Shown: positions 34,630-43,549, numbered from the stretch's first letter. The stretch is 64,000 nucleotides of DNA from Aeromonas lusitana (GCF_002812985.1 NZ_PGCP01000010.1:84144-148143), one strand, 5' to 3'. The notes: a model not told the origin generated them from the sequence alone. Numbers and translations are program-made.

Positions 34630-36282
34630 TTACTGGGGATAGGGGACCCAGTCCCCCTGTCCCAACTTGATGTGATACTTGTCCTGATACTCGATCACGA
34701 TCGAACCCTGGTTTTCCGCCACGGACGGGGTCTCCGGCAGGTTGTCCAGCAGGGCGTTCCAGTCGATGGTGTCGCTATCGAACAGCTTGCCCCCCACCAG
34801 CCTGGAGGTCAGCTCCGAGATGGCCAGGAAGCTGCTGGGGGTGTCGATGTTGCGGGTCGCCTCGTGGGCCGCCTTGGTCCCGATCAGCGCGACACCGACC
34901 GGCACCTCTGTGATGCTGGGACTCGGGATGTCCCGCAGGCCGGCCATCTGCATCTTGTCCCCGGCGATCGCGGCGCCGTGCTCAGGCACCACCACCACGG
35001 CCACCTTGCGGCCGGATTTCTCCAGCGCGGTCAGGAAGCTGTCCAGCTGATCCAGCATGGTCTGCAGCCGCGCCTTGTAGGGGGCTATCTGGCGGTTGGC
35101 CGCATAACGGTTGCCATCGTGCAGAGCAATGAGGTTGAAGAAAGTGACGTTGCGCGCCGCCTTGCTCTTCTCCCGCTCGCTCAGCCAGTGGCCAAGCACG
35201 TCCGAGGTCCGGTAGATGGGTTCCCCATCGAAGGAGGCGATATCATGGACCATCCCCTCCTTGCTCATGAGGGGCGTATTCAGGCCGGCATACAACTGCA
35301 GATCCTTGAGGTAGTTGCCGAAGGCGCCCGAGTGATCCATGGCAACCTGCTGCTCGAATCCTAGCTGGGCCAGGTTGTCAAACAGCAGACACTGGCTCGG
35401 CGCCGTCACATAGAGCCCGGCGTGGCTGGGCTGCCCGCAACTGGCGCGTAGCAGGCGGATGGAGGCCGGGCCGCTGTAAGAGGTCGCCGAGTTGAAATGC
35501 TTGAACATGATGTCGAAGTGGCGCCAGACCGGGTGCTCCGTCAGGCCGCTCGCCTGCACGTCGCTCCAGGCAAGGGAGCAGATGTTGATGATCAGCACAT
35601 CGAACGGCGACGCCTGATCCGGCAGCTTGCTCGGGAACTGCACCAGACGATCCCGCTCCTCCCCGTAGAAATCGTCCAGGTAGGCGTTGAGGTTCTCATT
35701 GGTGGGGGGCGCACTCTGATCCAGCTGCTCCGTCATCGAGACCTTCTTCTCTGACGTCTCGGAGGCCGATGAACTGGCCTTGGGCGTGCTGACCGTCGCC
35801 ACCTCAGTGGAGGCAAACGGGTTGCCCACCAGGGGCGAGAGCCACAGCCAGAGCAGGGTGAGCAGGATCCAGGGGGTGAAACGCAGCCACTGGGCCACGA
35901 ACAGATAGAGGGTCAGCATGACGAAACCGGCGCCGACCATCTCCCAGTTGATGAAACGACTGAGCAGTTCCAGCCAGTAATCCAGGGTGAAGGAGAAGAC
36001 CTGGCTACCCTGAGCCCGGATGCTCTCTATGCCGGGCAACCAGGTATCGTGATAGAAGATCCCGACCCCGATTGGCAATGCCAGCCAGTGGCGCAATCGT
36101 CGTGCGCGCGCCCAGGGCAGAGGGAACAGCAGGGCCGCAGCGAAGACCAGGTTGATCAGGGGGTGGAAGTTGAGGTAGCCCGCCCACAGCAGGGCCAACT
36201 TGGCGAGAAAATAGATATTCCAGCCGCCCAGACCTTGCCAGTCCAGCCAGGGGGAAGAAGAACGAGAGACGTTTCGAGTCAT
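34630..36282 (-). CDS. bcsG: Cellulose phosphoethanolamine transferase BcsG
   Basis: 550 residues. Several N-terminal membrane helices (to about residue 165) are followed by a Ser/Thr/Lys-rich linker and a periplasmic alkaline-phosphatase-fold domain. The catalytic nucleophile is the Ser in SATSYSGPASIRLLRASCGQ, and the zinc site includes VPEHGAAIAGD. BcsG transfers phosphoethanolamine from phosphatidylethanolamine to nascent cellulose. In E. coli bcsG sits in a separate bcsEFG operon; here it is the first gene of the main bcs operon. The ribosome site before its ATG is weak. Confidence 0.94.
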   Translation of the reverse strand: MTRNVSRSSSPWLDWQGLGGWNIYFLAKLALLWAGYLNFHPLINLVFAAALLFPLPWARARRLRHWLALPIGVGIFYHDTWLPGIESIRAQGSQVFSFTLDYWLELLSRFINWEMVGAGFVMLTLYLFVAQWLRFTPWILLTLLWLWLSPLVGNPFASTEVATVSTPKASSSASETSEKKVSMTEQLDQSAPPTNENLNAYLDDFYGEERDRLVQFPSKLPDQASPFDVLIINICSLAWSDVQASGLTEHPVWRHFDIMFKHFNSATSYSGPASIRLLRASCGQPSHAGLYVTAPSQCLLFDNLAQLGFEQQVAMDHSGAFGNYLKDLQLYAGLNTPLMSKEGMVHDIASFDGEPIYRTSDVLGHWLSEREKSKAARNVTFFNLIALHDGNRYAANRQIAPYKARLQTMLDQLDSFLTALEKSGRKVAVVVVPEHGAAIAGDKMQMAGLRDIPSPSITEVPVGVALIGTKAAHEATRNIDTPSSFLAISELTSRLVGGKLFDSDTIDWNALLDNLPETPSVAENQGSIVIEYQDKYHIKLGQGDWVPYPQ

Positions 36283-36688
36283 CGGCGATGGGTCACCTGT
36301 TATTGGCAGACCCGGATGAGGGGCCAGAGCACACTGCGTTCATTACTAAGTAAATACTTAGTTTATTATGCAACTAATTGGCCAGCTCAAGTGAACCCCG
36401 ATCTTGCGCCTGGCTCGGGAAGGAGTCGGCCAAAGTAAAGCCCCATATGCACCCCGATATTATCCAAGTGACGCCTTAAAGCCCATCCCCAAGCCCTTAA
36501 AAGAATAGATATATTTTGTATATAACTGTGAGCTGGCGCTTGTTCACGAGTTTCCGGGGCGACTCGCTACGACAACAGCTGTCACCAGGCGCCGGGTCGA
36601 ACAGCTTGAGGCAAGGTCTGGATTACGCCATGATATCGACCCCGGCCCGTGGCCGGCTGGATTGGACAGTTAACTTCAAGGACCCCCC
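36283..36688. other. Intergenic region carrying the divergent bcs and tyrB promoters
   Basis: About 400 bases between divergent bcsG and tyrB. It holds an 18-bp palindrome near bcsG, an AT-rich stretch around 36500-36530 (ATATATTTTGTATATAAC) that could supply -10 elements, and no convincing gene. A 71-codon open frame at 36516-36731 overlaps tyrB out of frame and is rejected. No bcsE or bcsF lies here. Confidence 0.6.
36345..36362. promoter_or_regulatory. 18-bp palindrome upstream of the bcs operon
   Basis: ACTAAGT-AAAT-ACTTAGT, a perfect 7-bp inverted repeat centred about 70 bases before the bcsG start codon. The shape fits a dimeric repressor or activator site; the protein is unknown. Confidence 0.55.
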
Positions 36689-37885
36689 ATGTTTGAACAC
36701 GTCGATGCCTATGCTGGCGACCCCATACTGACGCTAGTCGAGACCTTCCACAAAGACACCCGCGAACAGAAGGTGAACCTGGGGATCGGCCTCTATTACG
36801 ATGAGCAGGGTCGCATTCCCCTGCTGGCCTCGGTACAGCAGGCCGAAGCCGCCCGTGCCGCCGCCCCGGCGCCGCGCCCCTATCAGCCGATGGAAGGGGC
36901 CGCCAACTACCGCACCGCAGTGCAACACCTGCTGTTTGGTGCCGAGCATGCCGCGGTCAAGGCCGGTCGCATCGCCACCATCCAGACCATTGGGGGCTCG
37001 GGCGCATTGAAGATAGGCGCCGATCTGCTCAAGCGCTACTTCCCGACCTCCGAGGTCTGGGTCAGCAATCCGACCTGGGACAACCACAAGGCCATGTTCG
37101 AGGGCGCCGGCATCAAGGTGCACGACTACCCCTACTACGACGCGGCCACCGGCGGCGTCCAGTTCGATGCCATGATCGCCTGCCTGAGTGCCCTGCCGGC
37201 CAAGAGCATAGTGTTGCTGCACCCCTGCTGCCACAACCCGACCGGGGTGGATCTCTCCCGCGCCCAGTGGGATCAGGTCATCACCCTCGTGGTCGAGAAG
37301 CACCTCATCCCCTTCATGGACATCGCCTATCAGGGCTTCGGTGACGGTCTGGAAGAGGATGCCTACGCCATCCGCGCCATGGTCGATGCCGGCGTCAGCT
37401 TCTTCGTCAGCAACTCCTTCTCCAAGAACCTCTCCTTCTACGGCGAGCGCTGCGGCGGCCTGTCGGTCATCTGCCAGGACGCGGAAGAGGCGGGCCGGGT
37501 GCTGGGTCAGATGAAGGCGACCGTGCGTCGCAACTATTCCAGCCCCCCCACCCATGGCGGTCAGATCACCGCGGCCGTGATGAACGACGCCAGCCTGCAC
37601 GCCCTCTGGGTCGGTGAAGTGACCGAGATGCGCGTGCGCATCAAGGCCATGCGCCAGAAGCTGTTCGAGGTGCTGAGCGCCAAGGTGCCGGGTCGCGATT
37701 TCAGCTACTTCGTCAGCCAGCGCGGCATGTTCAGCTACACCGGTTTCACCCCGGAGCAGGTGGACAGACTGCGGGAAGAGTTTGCCGTCTACCTGGTGCG
37801 CTCCGGTCGCATGTGCGTGGCGGGCCTCAACAGTCGCAACGTCGACTACGTGGCCGACGCCATGGCCGCCGTGCTCAAGGGCTAA
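36689..37885 (+). CDS. tyrB: Aromatic-amino-acid aminotransferase TyrB
   Basis: 398 residues, same length class as E. coli TyrB (397) and alignable throughout: it begins [16 protein letters not shown], with [35 protein letters not shown], the PLP lysine Lys246 in [17 protein letters not shown], and [12 protein letters not shown]. It is a class I PLP aminotransferase acting on Phe, Tyr, Asp and Leu with 2-oxoglutarate. Closer to TyrB than to AspC by the [12 protein letters not shown] start and the CCHNPTG loop. It ends at a canonical terminator. Confidence 0.93.
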   Translation: MFEHVDAYAGDPILTLVETFHKDTREQKVNLGIGLYYDEQGRIPLLASVQQAEAARAAAPAPRPYQPMEGAANYRTAVQHLLFGAEHAAVKAGRIATIQTIGGSGALKIGADLLKRYFPTSEVWVSNPTWDNHKAMFEGAGIKVHDYPYYDAATGGVQFDAMIACLSALPAKSIVLLHPCCHNPTGVDLSRAQWDQVITLVVEKHLIPFMDIAYQGFGDGLEEDAYAIRAMVDAGVSFFVSNSFSKNLSFYGERCGGLSVICQDAEEAGRVLGQMKATVRRNYSSPPTHGGQITAAVMNDASLHALWVGEVTEMRVRIKAMRQKLFEVLSAKVPGRDFSYFVSQRGMFSYTGFTPEQVDRLREEFAVYLVRSGRMCVAGLNSRNVDYVADAMAAVLKG

Positions 37886-37890
37886 GCCCC

Positions 37891-37914
37891 AAGCCCCGCT
37901 TCGGCGGGGCTTTT
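37891..37914 (+). terminator. tyrB terminator
   Basis: AAGCCCCGC, loop TTCG, GCGGGGCTT, then TTTG: a classic UUCG-capped intrinsic terminator 6 bases after the stop. Confidence 0.93.
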
Positions 37915-37947
37915 TGTTTCCCCTTCCCGCTTTTACCAGGAGCCGCT

Positions 37948-38877
37948 ATGGATCTGATTGCCCTCTCCCGCCTGGGCGGACGCCATCTGGTCACCCTGCA
38001 CCTGCTGCTGGACAGTCAGAGCGTCACCCGAAGCGCCGAGCGCCTCTGCACCACCCCCTCCTCCGTCAGCAAGACTCTTAACCAACTGCGGGAACTGCTC
38101 GGGGATCAGCTGCTCTACCGCCAGGGCAACCAGTTGCTGCTCACGCCGTTTGCCGAGCGGCTCGGCCCCAGCCTGCACCGCTTGCTGCGCGAGTTGAACG
38201 GCCTCGCCAGCCAGGAGGGATTCAACCCCGCCAGCTGGCAGGGGCAACTGAACATAGCGCTGCGCGAGAGCGGCATGGTCTGGCCCATGGGGCCCATTCT
38301 GGGTCGCTTGATGAAGGAGGTACCGGGGATGACGCCCGTCATTTGGAACAAGGATGAGCAGGCGTTGGCGCGACTGGCGGCGGGCAAGCTCGACTTCGTG
38401 ATCCTGCCCCACGATCAGAGCCAGCCCCTGCCAAGCCATCCTGGCCTAGTGTGGGAGCCCCTGCGCGAAGACAGGCTGATCTGCCTGCTGCGATCGGATC
38501 ACCCGGCCCTCTCGCGAGACTGGGATCTGGATGCTTACCTGAGCTGGCGCCACATCGCCATTCGCGACACCGAGCTCGCCAACCCCTTCTTCGAGCAGAG
38601 CCTGGCCCAATTGCAGGTACGCCGTCAGATAGGCGCCACGTTGCCGGACTTTGGCAGCGCGGCGGCCCTGCTACGCCAGAGCGATCTGATCCTCACCGCC
38701 ATCGAAGGTTGGGCGAATCAGGCCGATCTGCCGGGACTGGTGCGACTGGCGGCCCCCTTTGACTATGGCGCCGTGACCCACAGCCTGGTGTGGTACGGCC
38801 CCACGGAGGAAGAGCCCGCCCTGCGCTGGTTCCGTCAACGGATCCTGCAACTGGGACGGGTTATGGCTCAAGGCTGA
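37948..38877 (+). CDS. LysR-family transcriptional regulator
   Basis: 309 residues from ATG 37948 (ribosome site CCAGGAG). The open frame extends 45 codons into tyrB and its terminator, which cannot be coding. The winged helix-turn-helix lies at about residues 10-65 (LHLLLDSQSVTRSAERL, TTPSSVSKTLNQLRELLGD), followed by a periplasmic-binding-like effector domain. The LysR target is often the neighbouring gene; here tyrB is co-directional upstream behind a terminator and the DUF1820 gene is convergent, so no target can be named. Confidence 0.88.
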   Translation: MDLIALSRLGGRHLVTLHLLLDSQSVTRSAERLCTTPSSVSKTLNQLRELLGDQLLYRQGNQLLLTPFAERLGPSLHRLLRELNGLASQEGFNPASWQGQLNIALRESGMVWPMGPILGRLMKEVPGMTPVIWNKDEQALARLAAGKLDFVILPHDQSQPLPSHPGLVWEPLREDRLICLLRSDHPALSRDWDLDAYLSWRHIAIRDTELANPFFEQSLAQLQVRRQIGATLPDFGSAAALLRQSDLILTAIEGWANQADLPGLVRLAAPFDYGAVTHSLVWYGPTEEEPALRWFRQRILQLGRVMAQG

Positions 38878-38889
38878 GCCAGAGCAGGC

Positions 38890-39213
38890 TCAGGGCTTCT
38901 TGGTGTAGATGGGACCGGGGAAGGAGGCGACGTTGCTGCCGAGCTCTGTGATGCGGGCCGCCCCCTGCTTGCGCACCTGATCGATACGCAGCACCTGATG
39001 CATGGGGATCAGGGTGCGGTTGACGTCGGCAAACTCGCTCTTGAGCTTCTCGTGACTGGGATCGACGATGAGCGCCGTGTGGTTGTCCCAGACGAAGTTC
39101 GCTATTTCGATGAAGCCGAACAACTGCCCCTGATTGACCTCCCGGACGTAGACTTCGTAACGCTCGCTGTGACAAATGAACTGCACTCGGTATAAGGCGT
39201 TGGCTTCACTCAT
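38890..39213 (-). CDS. DUF1820 family protein
   Basis: 107 residues. The sequence YRVQFICHSERYEVYVREV, then LFGFIEI, DPSHEKLKSEFADV, TLIPMHQVLRIDQV and GAARITELG matches the DUF1820 family of small soluble gammaproteobacterial proteins. The beta-rich fold resembles Sm/SH3-like barrels. No biochemical role is established. It lies convergent with the LysR gene and downstream of yjjW in the same direction with a 114-base gap. Confidence 0.82.
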   Translation of the reverse strand: MSEANALYRVQFICHSERYEVYVREVNQGQLFGFIEIANFVWDNHTALIVDPSHEKLKSEFADVNRTLIPMHQVLRIDQVRKQGAARITELGSNVASFPGPIYTKKP

Positions 39214-39327
39214 GGCTGTCTGTTGATGGTGGACGGTTTTCCCATTCTAGCCGCCACTTCGCGCACACCAAATAGACAGACATCACAGTTGCGTCATATC
39301 GAGTCTCAGAGCTGCCCATCCCCAGGC

Positions 39328-40221
39328 TCAGACCAGGGCGGGCAATGCAATCGGGCCAAACCCCTTGGCAATCAGGGCCTTGGCCAATCGCTGCAACTCC
39401 TCCATGCCCGCCTCCTGCCAGCTCAGCGCCCCCCCGCGCACCCCGTGATGGCGAAACCCGTTGAGACGGATGGAAATGGGGCCCAGGCTCTGCAGGAAAG
39501 CGCAAAGCCCTGCGTCCAGCCTCCCCCCCTCATCGACGAAATCCGTCCTGCCCGGCACCTGCAGCAGGCGCAGCTCGGCCAGCTTGCCGCACCGTGCCAG
39601 CAGTTGCAGGGAGGCCAGCACCCGCTCGCGATCGTAGCCGGTGAGCGCGCGGTGCACCTCGTCCCGCCACCCCTTGAGATCCAGCATGGCGCCATCCAGC
39701 ACAGGCAGCAGCCGCTGCCAGCCCGCCAATGACAGGGAGCCGTTGCTGTCGAGCAGACAGCTCAACCGAACCAGTTCCGGGTCTGCCTTGATGAGGGTGA
39801 ACAGGGCGACCACGAACGGCAGTTGGGTGGTCGCCTCGCCGCCGGAGACGGTGACGCCGCTCAGCAGCGGGCCGTAGCGGCGCAGCTCTGCCAATACCTC
39901 GGCCACCGACATGACCCGGGTCTTGGGGCTGGCCTGGCGCGGGCAGCCGTCGGTGCAGCGATCGCAATGGGTACAGAGCGCCCCTTGCCAGCTCACCCGC
40001 CCCTCCGCCATCGTCAGGGCGCCGCTCGGACAATCGGCCACGCAGTCGCCGCAGTGATCGCACAACCCTATGGTGTGTGGATTGTGGCAACCGGGGCAGT
40101 GAAAGTTGCACCCCTGCAGGAAAATAACCAGACGATTACCCGGTCCATCCACGCAAGAGAAGGGCAATATTCTGCTGACGACGGCGGTGCGCGCCAGCAG
40201 TCGGCTCTGGTCAGCACTCAC
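39328..40221 (-). CDS. yjjW: Glycyl radical enzyme activase YjjW
   Basis: 297 residues starting at GTG 40221. A radical SAM enzyme: the CxxxCxxC cluster motif is GCNFHCPGCHNPH, followed by an inserted ferredoxin-like domain with two 4Fe-4S motifs (CDHCGDCVADCP and CTHCDRCTDGCP), and the activase motif VTVSGGEATTQ. It would generate the glycyl radical on its partner by abstracting hydrogen with a 5'-deoxyadenosyl radical. It overlaps the 3' end of yjjI by 11 bases, a tight coupling that identifies YjjI as its substrate. Works only without oxygen. Confidence 0.92.
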   Translation of the reverse strand: MSADQSRLLARTAVVSRILPFSCVDGPGNRLVIFLQGCNFHCPGCHNPHTIGLCDHCGDCVADCPSGALTMAEGRVSWQGALCTHCDRCTDGCPRQASPKTRVMSVAEVLAELRRYGPLLSGVTVSGGEATTQLPFVVALFTLIKADPELVRLSCLLDSNGSLSLAGWQRLLPVLDGAMLDLKGWRDEVHRALTGYDRERVLASLQLLARCGKLAELRLLQVPGRTDFVDEGGRLDAGLCAFLQSLGPISIRLNGFRHHGVRGGALSWQEAGMEELQRLAKALIAKGFGPIALPALV

Positions 40222-41737
40222 TCAGGCAGCTCTCGAGGGCCACCACCCGAGGAGAGCGCTGGCGAATGCCGGTCAGCTCGCTCGCCTCGGCGCCGAGGCA
40301 GGTGGTCTGCAGGCGCGAGCCCTCGGCCGCGAAGCGGGCCACGTCGCTCTTGCGGATCATGTAGCCGGTAACCCGCACCAGATCGCTGTCCCCTACGTTG
40401 GCGCTGAACTCCCGCATGCCGAGGGCGAAGGCCCCCTTGCACAGTTGCAGCAGGGCCTGAGGGTTCTGACGTATGGTGGGATCCAGGGTCAGGATCTCGC
40501 TGATACCTGAGCCATAGAAGCCGTGGTGCGGCGCCAGCGCCAGCACGTGGCTGGCGGGATCCGGCTCCTCGCCGTAAGGGATGCGCACCCCGGGTGTCAC
40601 GCCCCTGTCCACGCTGAGGCCCCCCTGGGCATGGAGCAGGGCTCGCCCGTTCCAGGCGTGAAGCTGAGGTCTGCTGGTCACATAACCGGAGAGCTGTGCC
40701 GAGATGCGATAGCCGAGCCGGTTTGCCTCTTGGTCGCGGCCGTAACGCTCTGGCCGATTTTCCTTCTCCATCAAGCTATTGACCGCCTCCGCCATGCCAT
40801 AGATGCCGAACATGGGCACGAAGCGCGCCTCCTCGATCAGCCCCTCCTGCACCAGGAAGCTGTCAAAGAAGCCGGACTCCAAATGCAGGAAGCGGGCGCG
40901 GGCCTCGATGAGCAATGAGGCCTGCTCGCAATAGTGGGGCAGCCATTTCTCCAGGAAGTCGTCGATGCCGGCGCTCTGCTCGGCCACCTTCTTGAGGGAG
41001 ATGCGCACCAGGGTATTGGCGCCGCCCCCCAGCGGCAGGGCGTTATAACAGCTGACGATGCCAAAACCGCGGGTATCGAAGGTGTCCCTGTGCAGGGGGT
41101 AGTTGACGATATGGGGTTTGCCGCACTGGGCGATATTTTGTACCGCCTGCATCAGCAGGGAGTCCGGACTCTGGGCGGGGTCGTGGAACAGGCTGAGGTT
41201 TGGCGCCACCTGCTTGAGCTCGCCATCGATGCGCAGGATCAGCCGGCAGACCCGGTTGTCATCCGGCCCGATGTTGACGTGCATGAAGGCGTCCGGCAGC
41301 ACCCTGTCCAGGTAGATCCAGAAGCGCCGCAACTTGCCATAGAGGGTCTCGTCGTCCAGCGCTCCGACGAAGGGCAGCAGTAATTGATCCAGCAGCCCCA
41401 GCCAGACCGGCATGCCGGTCACAGAGGGCACGTGATGATAGAGGATGCGCAGGGCATCCAGGGCCTCATCGAAATCCTTTGGCGGTGCCAGCTCCAGCCA
41501 GGCCGAGCCCTGGCTCAGGAATCTCTGGTAATCCGGCAGCACGTAGCGCGGCTTGTAGGGGGCATGCCCCTCGAACATGTCGCACAGCACCCCTTCTGCC
41601 ATGGCATCTGAGACGCTGGCGGGGAGATCCGGGTAAGGCAGGGCATTCTCGGCGGCAAGCGCCAGGGCGTGGCTCTTCTGGGTCGGTGAGAGCAGAGGGT
41701 CGCGCACTATGCGCTGACAGGTGGCGGTGAGAGACAT
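40211..41737 (-). CDS. yjjI: YjjI family glycyl radical enzyme
   Basis: 508 residues, about 50 shorter than the 560 or more of typical pyruvate formate-lyase relatives but normal for YjjI. The C-terminal radical loop is VRVTGYMIRKSD, with the radical glycine near residue 458. Other conserved stretches are NYPLHRDTFDTRGFGIVSCYNALPLGGGAN (only part quoted as key: RGFGIVSCYN) and FGIYGMAEAVNSLM. The candidate thiyl cysteine is in GIVSCYNAL. The reaction of YjjI is not established in the knowledge I have. Expression under anaerobic conditions is expected; I see no perfect FNR box upstream. Ribosome site TAGGAG. Confidence 0.9.
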   Translation of the reverse strand: MSLTATCQRIVRDPLLSPTQKSHALALAAENALPYPDLPASVSDAMAEGVLCDMFEGHAPYKPRYVLPDYQRFLSQGSAWLELAPPKDFDEALDALRILYHHVPSVTGMPVWLGLLDQLLLPFVGALDDETLYGKLRRFWIYLDRVLPDAFMHVNIGPDDNRVCRLILRIDGELKQVAPNLSLFHDPAQSPDSLLMQAVQNIAQCGKPHIVNYPLHRDTFDTRGFGIVSCYNALPLGGGANTLVRISLKKVAEQSAGIDDFLEKWLPHYCEQASLLIEARARFLHLESGFFDSFLVQEGLIEEARFVPMFGIYGMAEAVNSLMEKENRPERYGRDQEANRLGYRISAQLSGYVTSRPQLHAWNGRALLHAQGGLSVDRGVTPGVRIPYGEEPDPASHVLALAPHHGFYGSGISEILTLDPTIRQNPQALLQLCKGAFALGMREFSANVGDSDLVRVTGYMIRKSDVARFAAEGSRLQTTCLGAEASELTGIRQRSPRVVALESCLSEC

Positions 41738-41810
41738 AACAGGCTCCTAAACGGATGATGTCTAAATCCTCACATTTGAAAGGCCTTATTTGAAGTGACA
41801 TTCACAACAC

Positions 41811-41837
41811 AGCGGATGTCGACAATAGACATCCGCT
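41811..41837. repeat. 10-bp perfect inverted repeat between azlD and yjjI
   Basis: AGCGGATGTC, 7-base loop GACAATA, GACATCCGCT, 16 bases past the azlD stop and about 75 bases before the yjjI start. It lacks a T-run on the minus strand (GTGTTGTG follows), so it may be a weak azlCD terminator or an operator for yjjIW. Confidence 0.6.
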
Positions 41838-41852
41838 ATGCTGGATCACGGG

Positions 41853-42194
41853 CTATGCCAGCCAAGGCAGCAGGGTCAGCAGGCCCCCTTGCCAGCGCAG
41901 CAGGAAGAAGCCCCCCATGCCGACCACCACCACCACCAGGGTCGGCAGCCGCAGCAGGGTCAGTACCGTCACCAGCAGGGTCGCCGCCAGGTAGTCGGGA
42001 TCCCAGTCCAGCCCCTTGCCGGGCTGGTAGCTGAACACGATGGGCAGCCAGATGGCGGTCAGCACCGACTGGGCCGAGAAGCTCAGGAAGGCCCCCATCT
42101 CGGCGCCGGGTTGATAACGGGTCAGCCGCGAGAAGAAGGCGAAGCGGTTGAAGAAGGTGATCAGGGTCAGCAGCCCTATCATCAGCCAGCTCAT
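41853..42194 (-). CDS. azlD: AzlD family branched-chain amino acid exporter subunit
   Basis: 113 residues starting MSWLMIGLLTLITFFNR, with three or four hydrophobic helices ending GGLLTLLPWLA. AGGAGGT sits at ideal spacing before the ATG, inside the end of azlC, two bases beyond whose stop this gene starts. A much longer open frame in the same register extends through azlC; it is a shadow. AzlD is the small partner of AzlC in branched-chain amino acid (and 4-azaleucine) efflux. Confidence 0.85.
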   Translation of the reverse strand: MSWLMIGLLTLITFFNRFAFFSRLTRYQPGAEMGAFLSFSAQSVLTAIWLPIVFSYQPGKGLDWDPDYLAATLLVTVLTLLRLPTLVVVVVGMGGFFLLRWQGGLLTLLPWLA

Positions 42195-42196
42195 GA

Positions 42197-42916
42197 TTAC
42201 CTCCTCATCCGATGCAGCATATAACCCACCAGCATGCCAGCCAGGGCCGAGATGATGATGTAGATCTCCGCCAGCAGCGGCTTGGTGAGCAGGGCCGTGC
42301 CGCCGCTCACCAGGGTGGCCGCCACCATGGGCAGGTTCTTCATGGCCGGGATCGTCATGGCGATGAAGGTGGCCGCGATGGCGAAGTCCAGCCCCATGTG
42401 ATCCAGCCCCTCCATGCACTGGCCGGCGGCGATGCCGAGCAGGGTCGCCAGGTTCCAGAACAGGTAGAACACGAAGCCCGCGATCAGCGCGTAGGCGGGA
42501 TTGAAGGCGCCGCTGCGCTCCCTGTCCTTGAGCGCCACCGCGAACATCTCGTCGGTCAGGAAGAAGGCCAGGCTGGCGCGCCAGCGCAGGGAGAGCGGCA
42601 ACACATCCCGGCGGAAGGTGAAGCCGTACAGCAGGTGCTGGGAGGTGATGACGAAGGTGGAGCCGACGATGGGCAACAGCGGCGTACCGGCCCCGAACAA
42701 GGTGGTGGCCGAGAGCTGGGCAGCGCCGGCATAGACCAGCAGCGACATCAGCTGGGCCTGGAGGGGGCTCAATCCCACCTGCAGCGCCAGGGCGCCGCAC
42801 AGGATGCCCCAGGGAATGACCGAGACGGAGAGCGGGAGAATATCGAGGGTGGCACGCCACCAGAGCGCACGCGAACTCTCGACCCCGGCGTGAGGGGGGC
42901 GAGCTTGGGAAATCAT
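42197..42916 (-). CDS. azlC: AzlC family branched-chain amino acid exporter
   Basis: 239 residues with about six transmembrane helices. Family phrases: PLSVSVIPWGILCGALALQVGLS, VYAGAAQLSATTLF and TDEMFAVALKDRE. AzlC/AzlD pairs export branched-chain amino acids, as YgaZH exports valine in E. coli. The ribosome site is GGATGA. No Lrp-type regulator is adjacent. Confidence 0.88.
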   Translation of the reverse strand: MISQARPPHAGVESSRALWWRATLDILPLSVSVIPWGILCGALALQVGLSPLQAQLMSLLVYAGAAQLSATTLFGAGTPLLPIVGSTFVITSQHLLYGFTFRRDVLPLSLRWRASLAFFLTDEMFAVALKDRERSGAFNPAYALIAGFVFYLFWNLATLLGIAAGQCMEGLDHMGLDFAIAATFIAMTIPAMKNLPMVAATLVSGGTALLTKPLLAEIYIIISALAGMLVGYMLHRMRR

Positions 42917-43072
42917 GAGGTCATCCTTGTCCTGCCAACGAGAACCGAAAAACCTAACACAGGGCGGGGCGAGATACCACGCCGCCGTCGAGGCAATTCG
43001 TGCAATGACAAGAAGATAGAGATGACACGCCCGTCCTCCCGGTGCAGGGATGGGACGGGCGTGACGAGGGGA

Positions 43073-43549
43073 TCAGGGCTTGATGACGATGGGGGTACCG
43101 GGTTCGATGGCGTTCCACACCTCATCCAGATCGTGGTTGAGCATGGCGATGCAGCCATTGGTCCAGTTGGACGGCTGCAGACGACGGTTGCCTATGTCGT
43201 TGCGCTGACCGTGGATCATGATCATGCCACCGGGATTCACGCCCTTCTCGTTGGCCGCCTTGATGTCGTCCAGATTCGGGTAGTTGATGTGGATGGCCTT
43301 GTAGTAGCCGGAGTTGGTCTTCTTGTAGTCGAGGATGTAGCGCCCTTCCGGCGTCCGCTGATCCCCTTCCTTCTGCTTGTGACCCATGGGCGCCGGGCCC
43401 AGTGCGATCCAGTAGCGTTTGACCTCTTTGCCATCCTTCATCAGGGTCAGGCTATAACTCGACTTCTTGACCACGATCATGTCCGCAGACAGGGTCGCAA
43501 AGCTCAGTGCGGGCCACAGCCCCAGCAAACACAACAATACGGCTCTCAT
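43073..43549 (-). CDS. L,D-transpeptidase (YkuD domain)
   Basis: 158 residues from MRAVLLCLLGLWP, with GAGGGA upstream; the open frame adds 5 codons. A signal peptide ends LSFA, followed by a YkuD domain: KSSYSLTLMKDGKEVKRYWI, GDQRTPEGRYILDYK and MIMIHGQRNDIGNRR ending in WTNGCIAML, where the Cys is the catalytic nucleophile. The usual (S/T)HGC is TNGC here, as in the DUF/YafK-like branch. It may crosslink peptidoglycan or anchor lipoprotein; target unknown. No LysM domain. Confidence 0.85.
   Translation of the reverse strand: MRAVLLCLLGLWPALSFATLSADMIVVKKSSYSLTLMKDGKEVKRYWIALGPAPMGHKQKEGDQRTPEGRYILDYKKTNSGYYKAIHINYPNLDDIKAANEKGVNPGGMIMIHGQRNDIGNRRLQPSNWTNGCIAMLNHDLDEVWNAIEPGTPIVIKP

Noticed and set aside
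41853..42860. 335-codon frame continuing upstream of azlD through azlC
   Set aside because: Only the last 113 codons look like a membrane protein and are preceded by a perfect AGGAGGT; the rest is the wrong frame of azlC.
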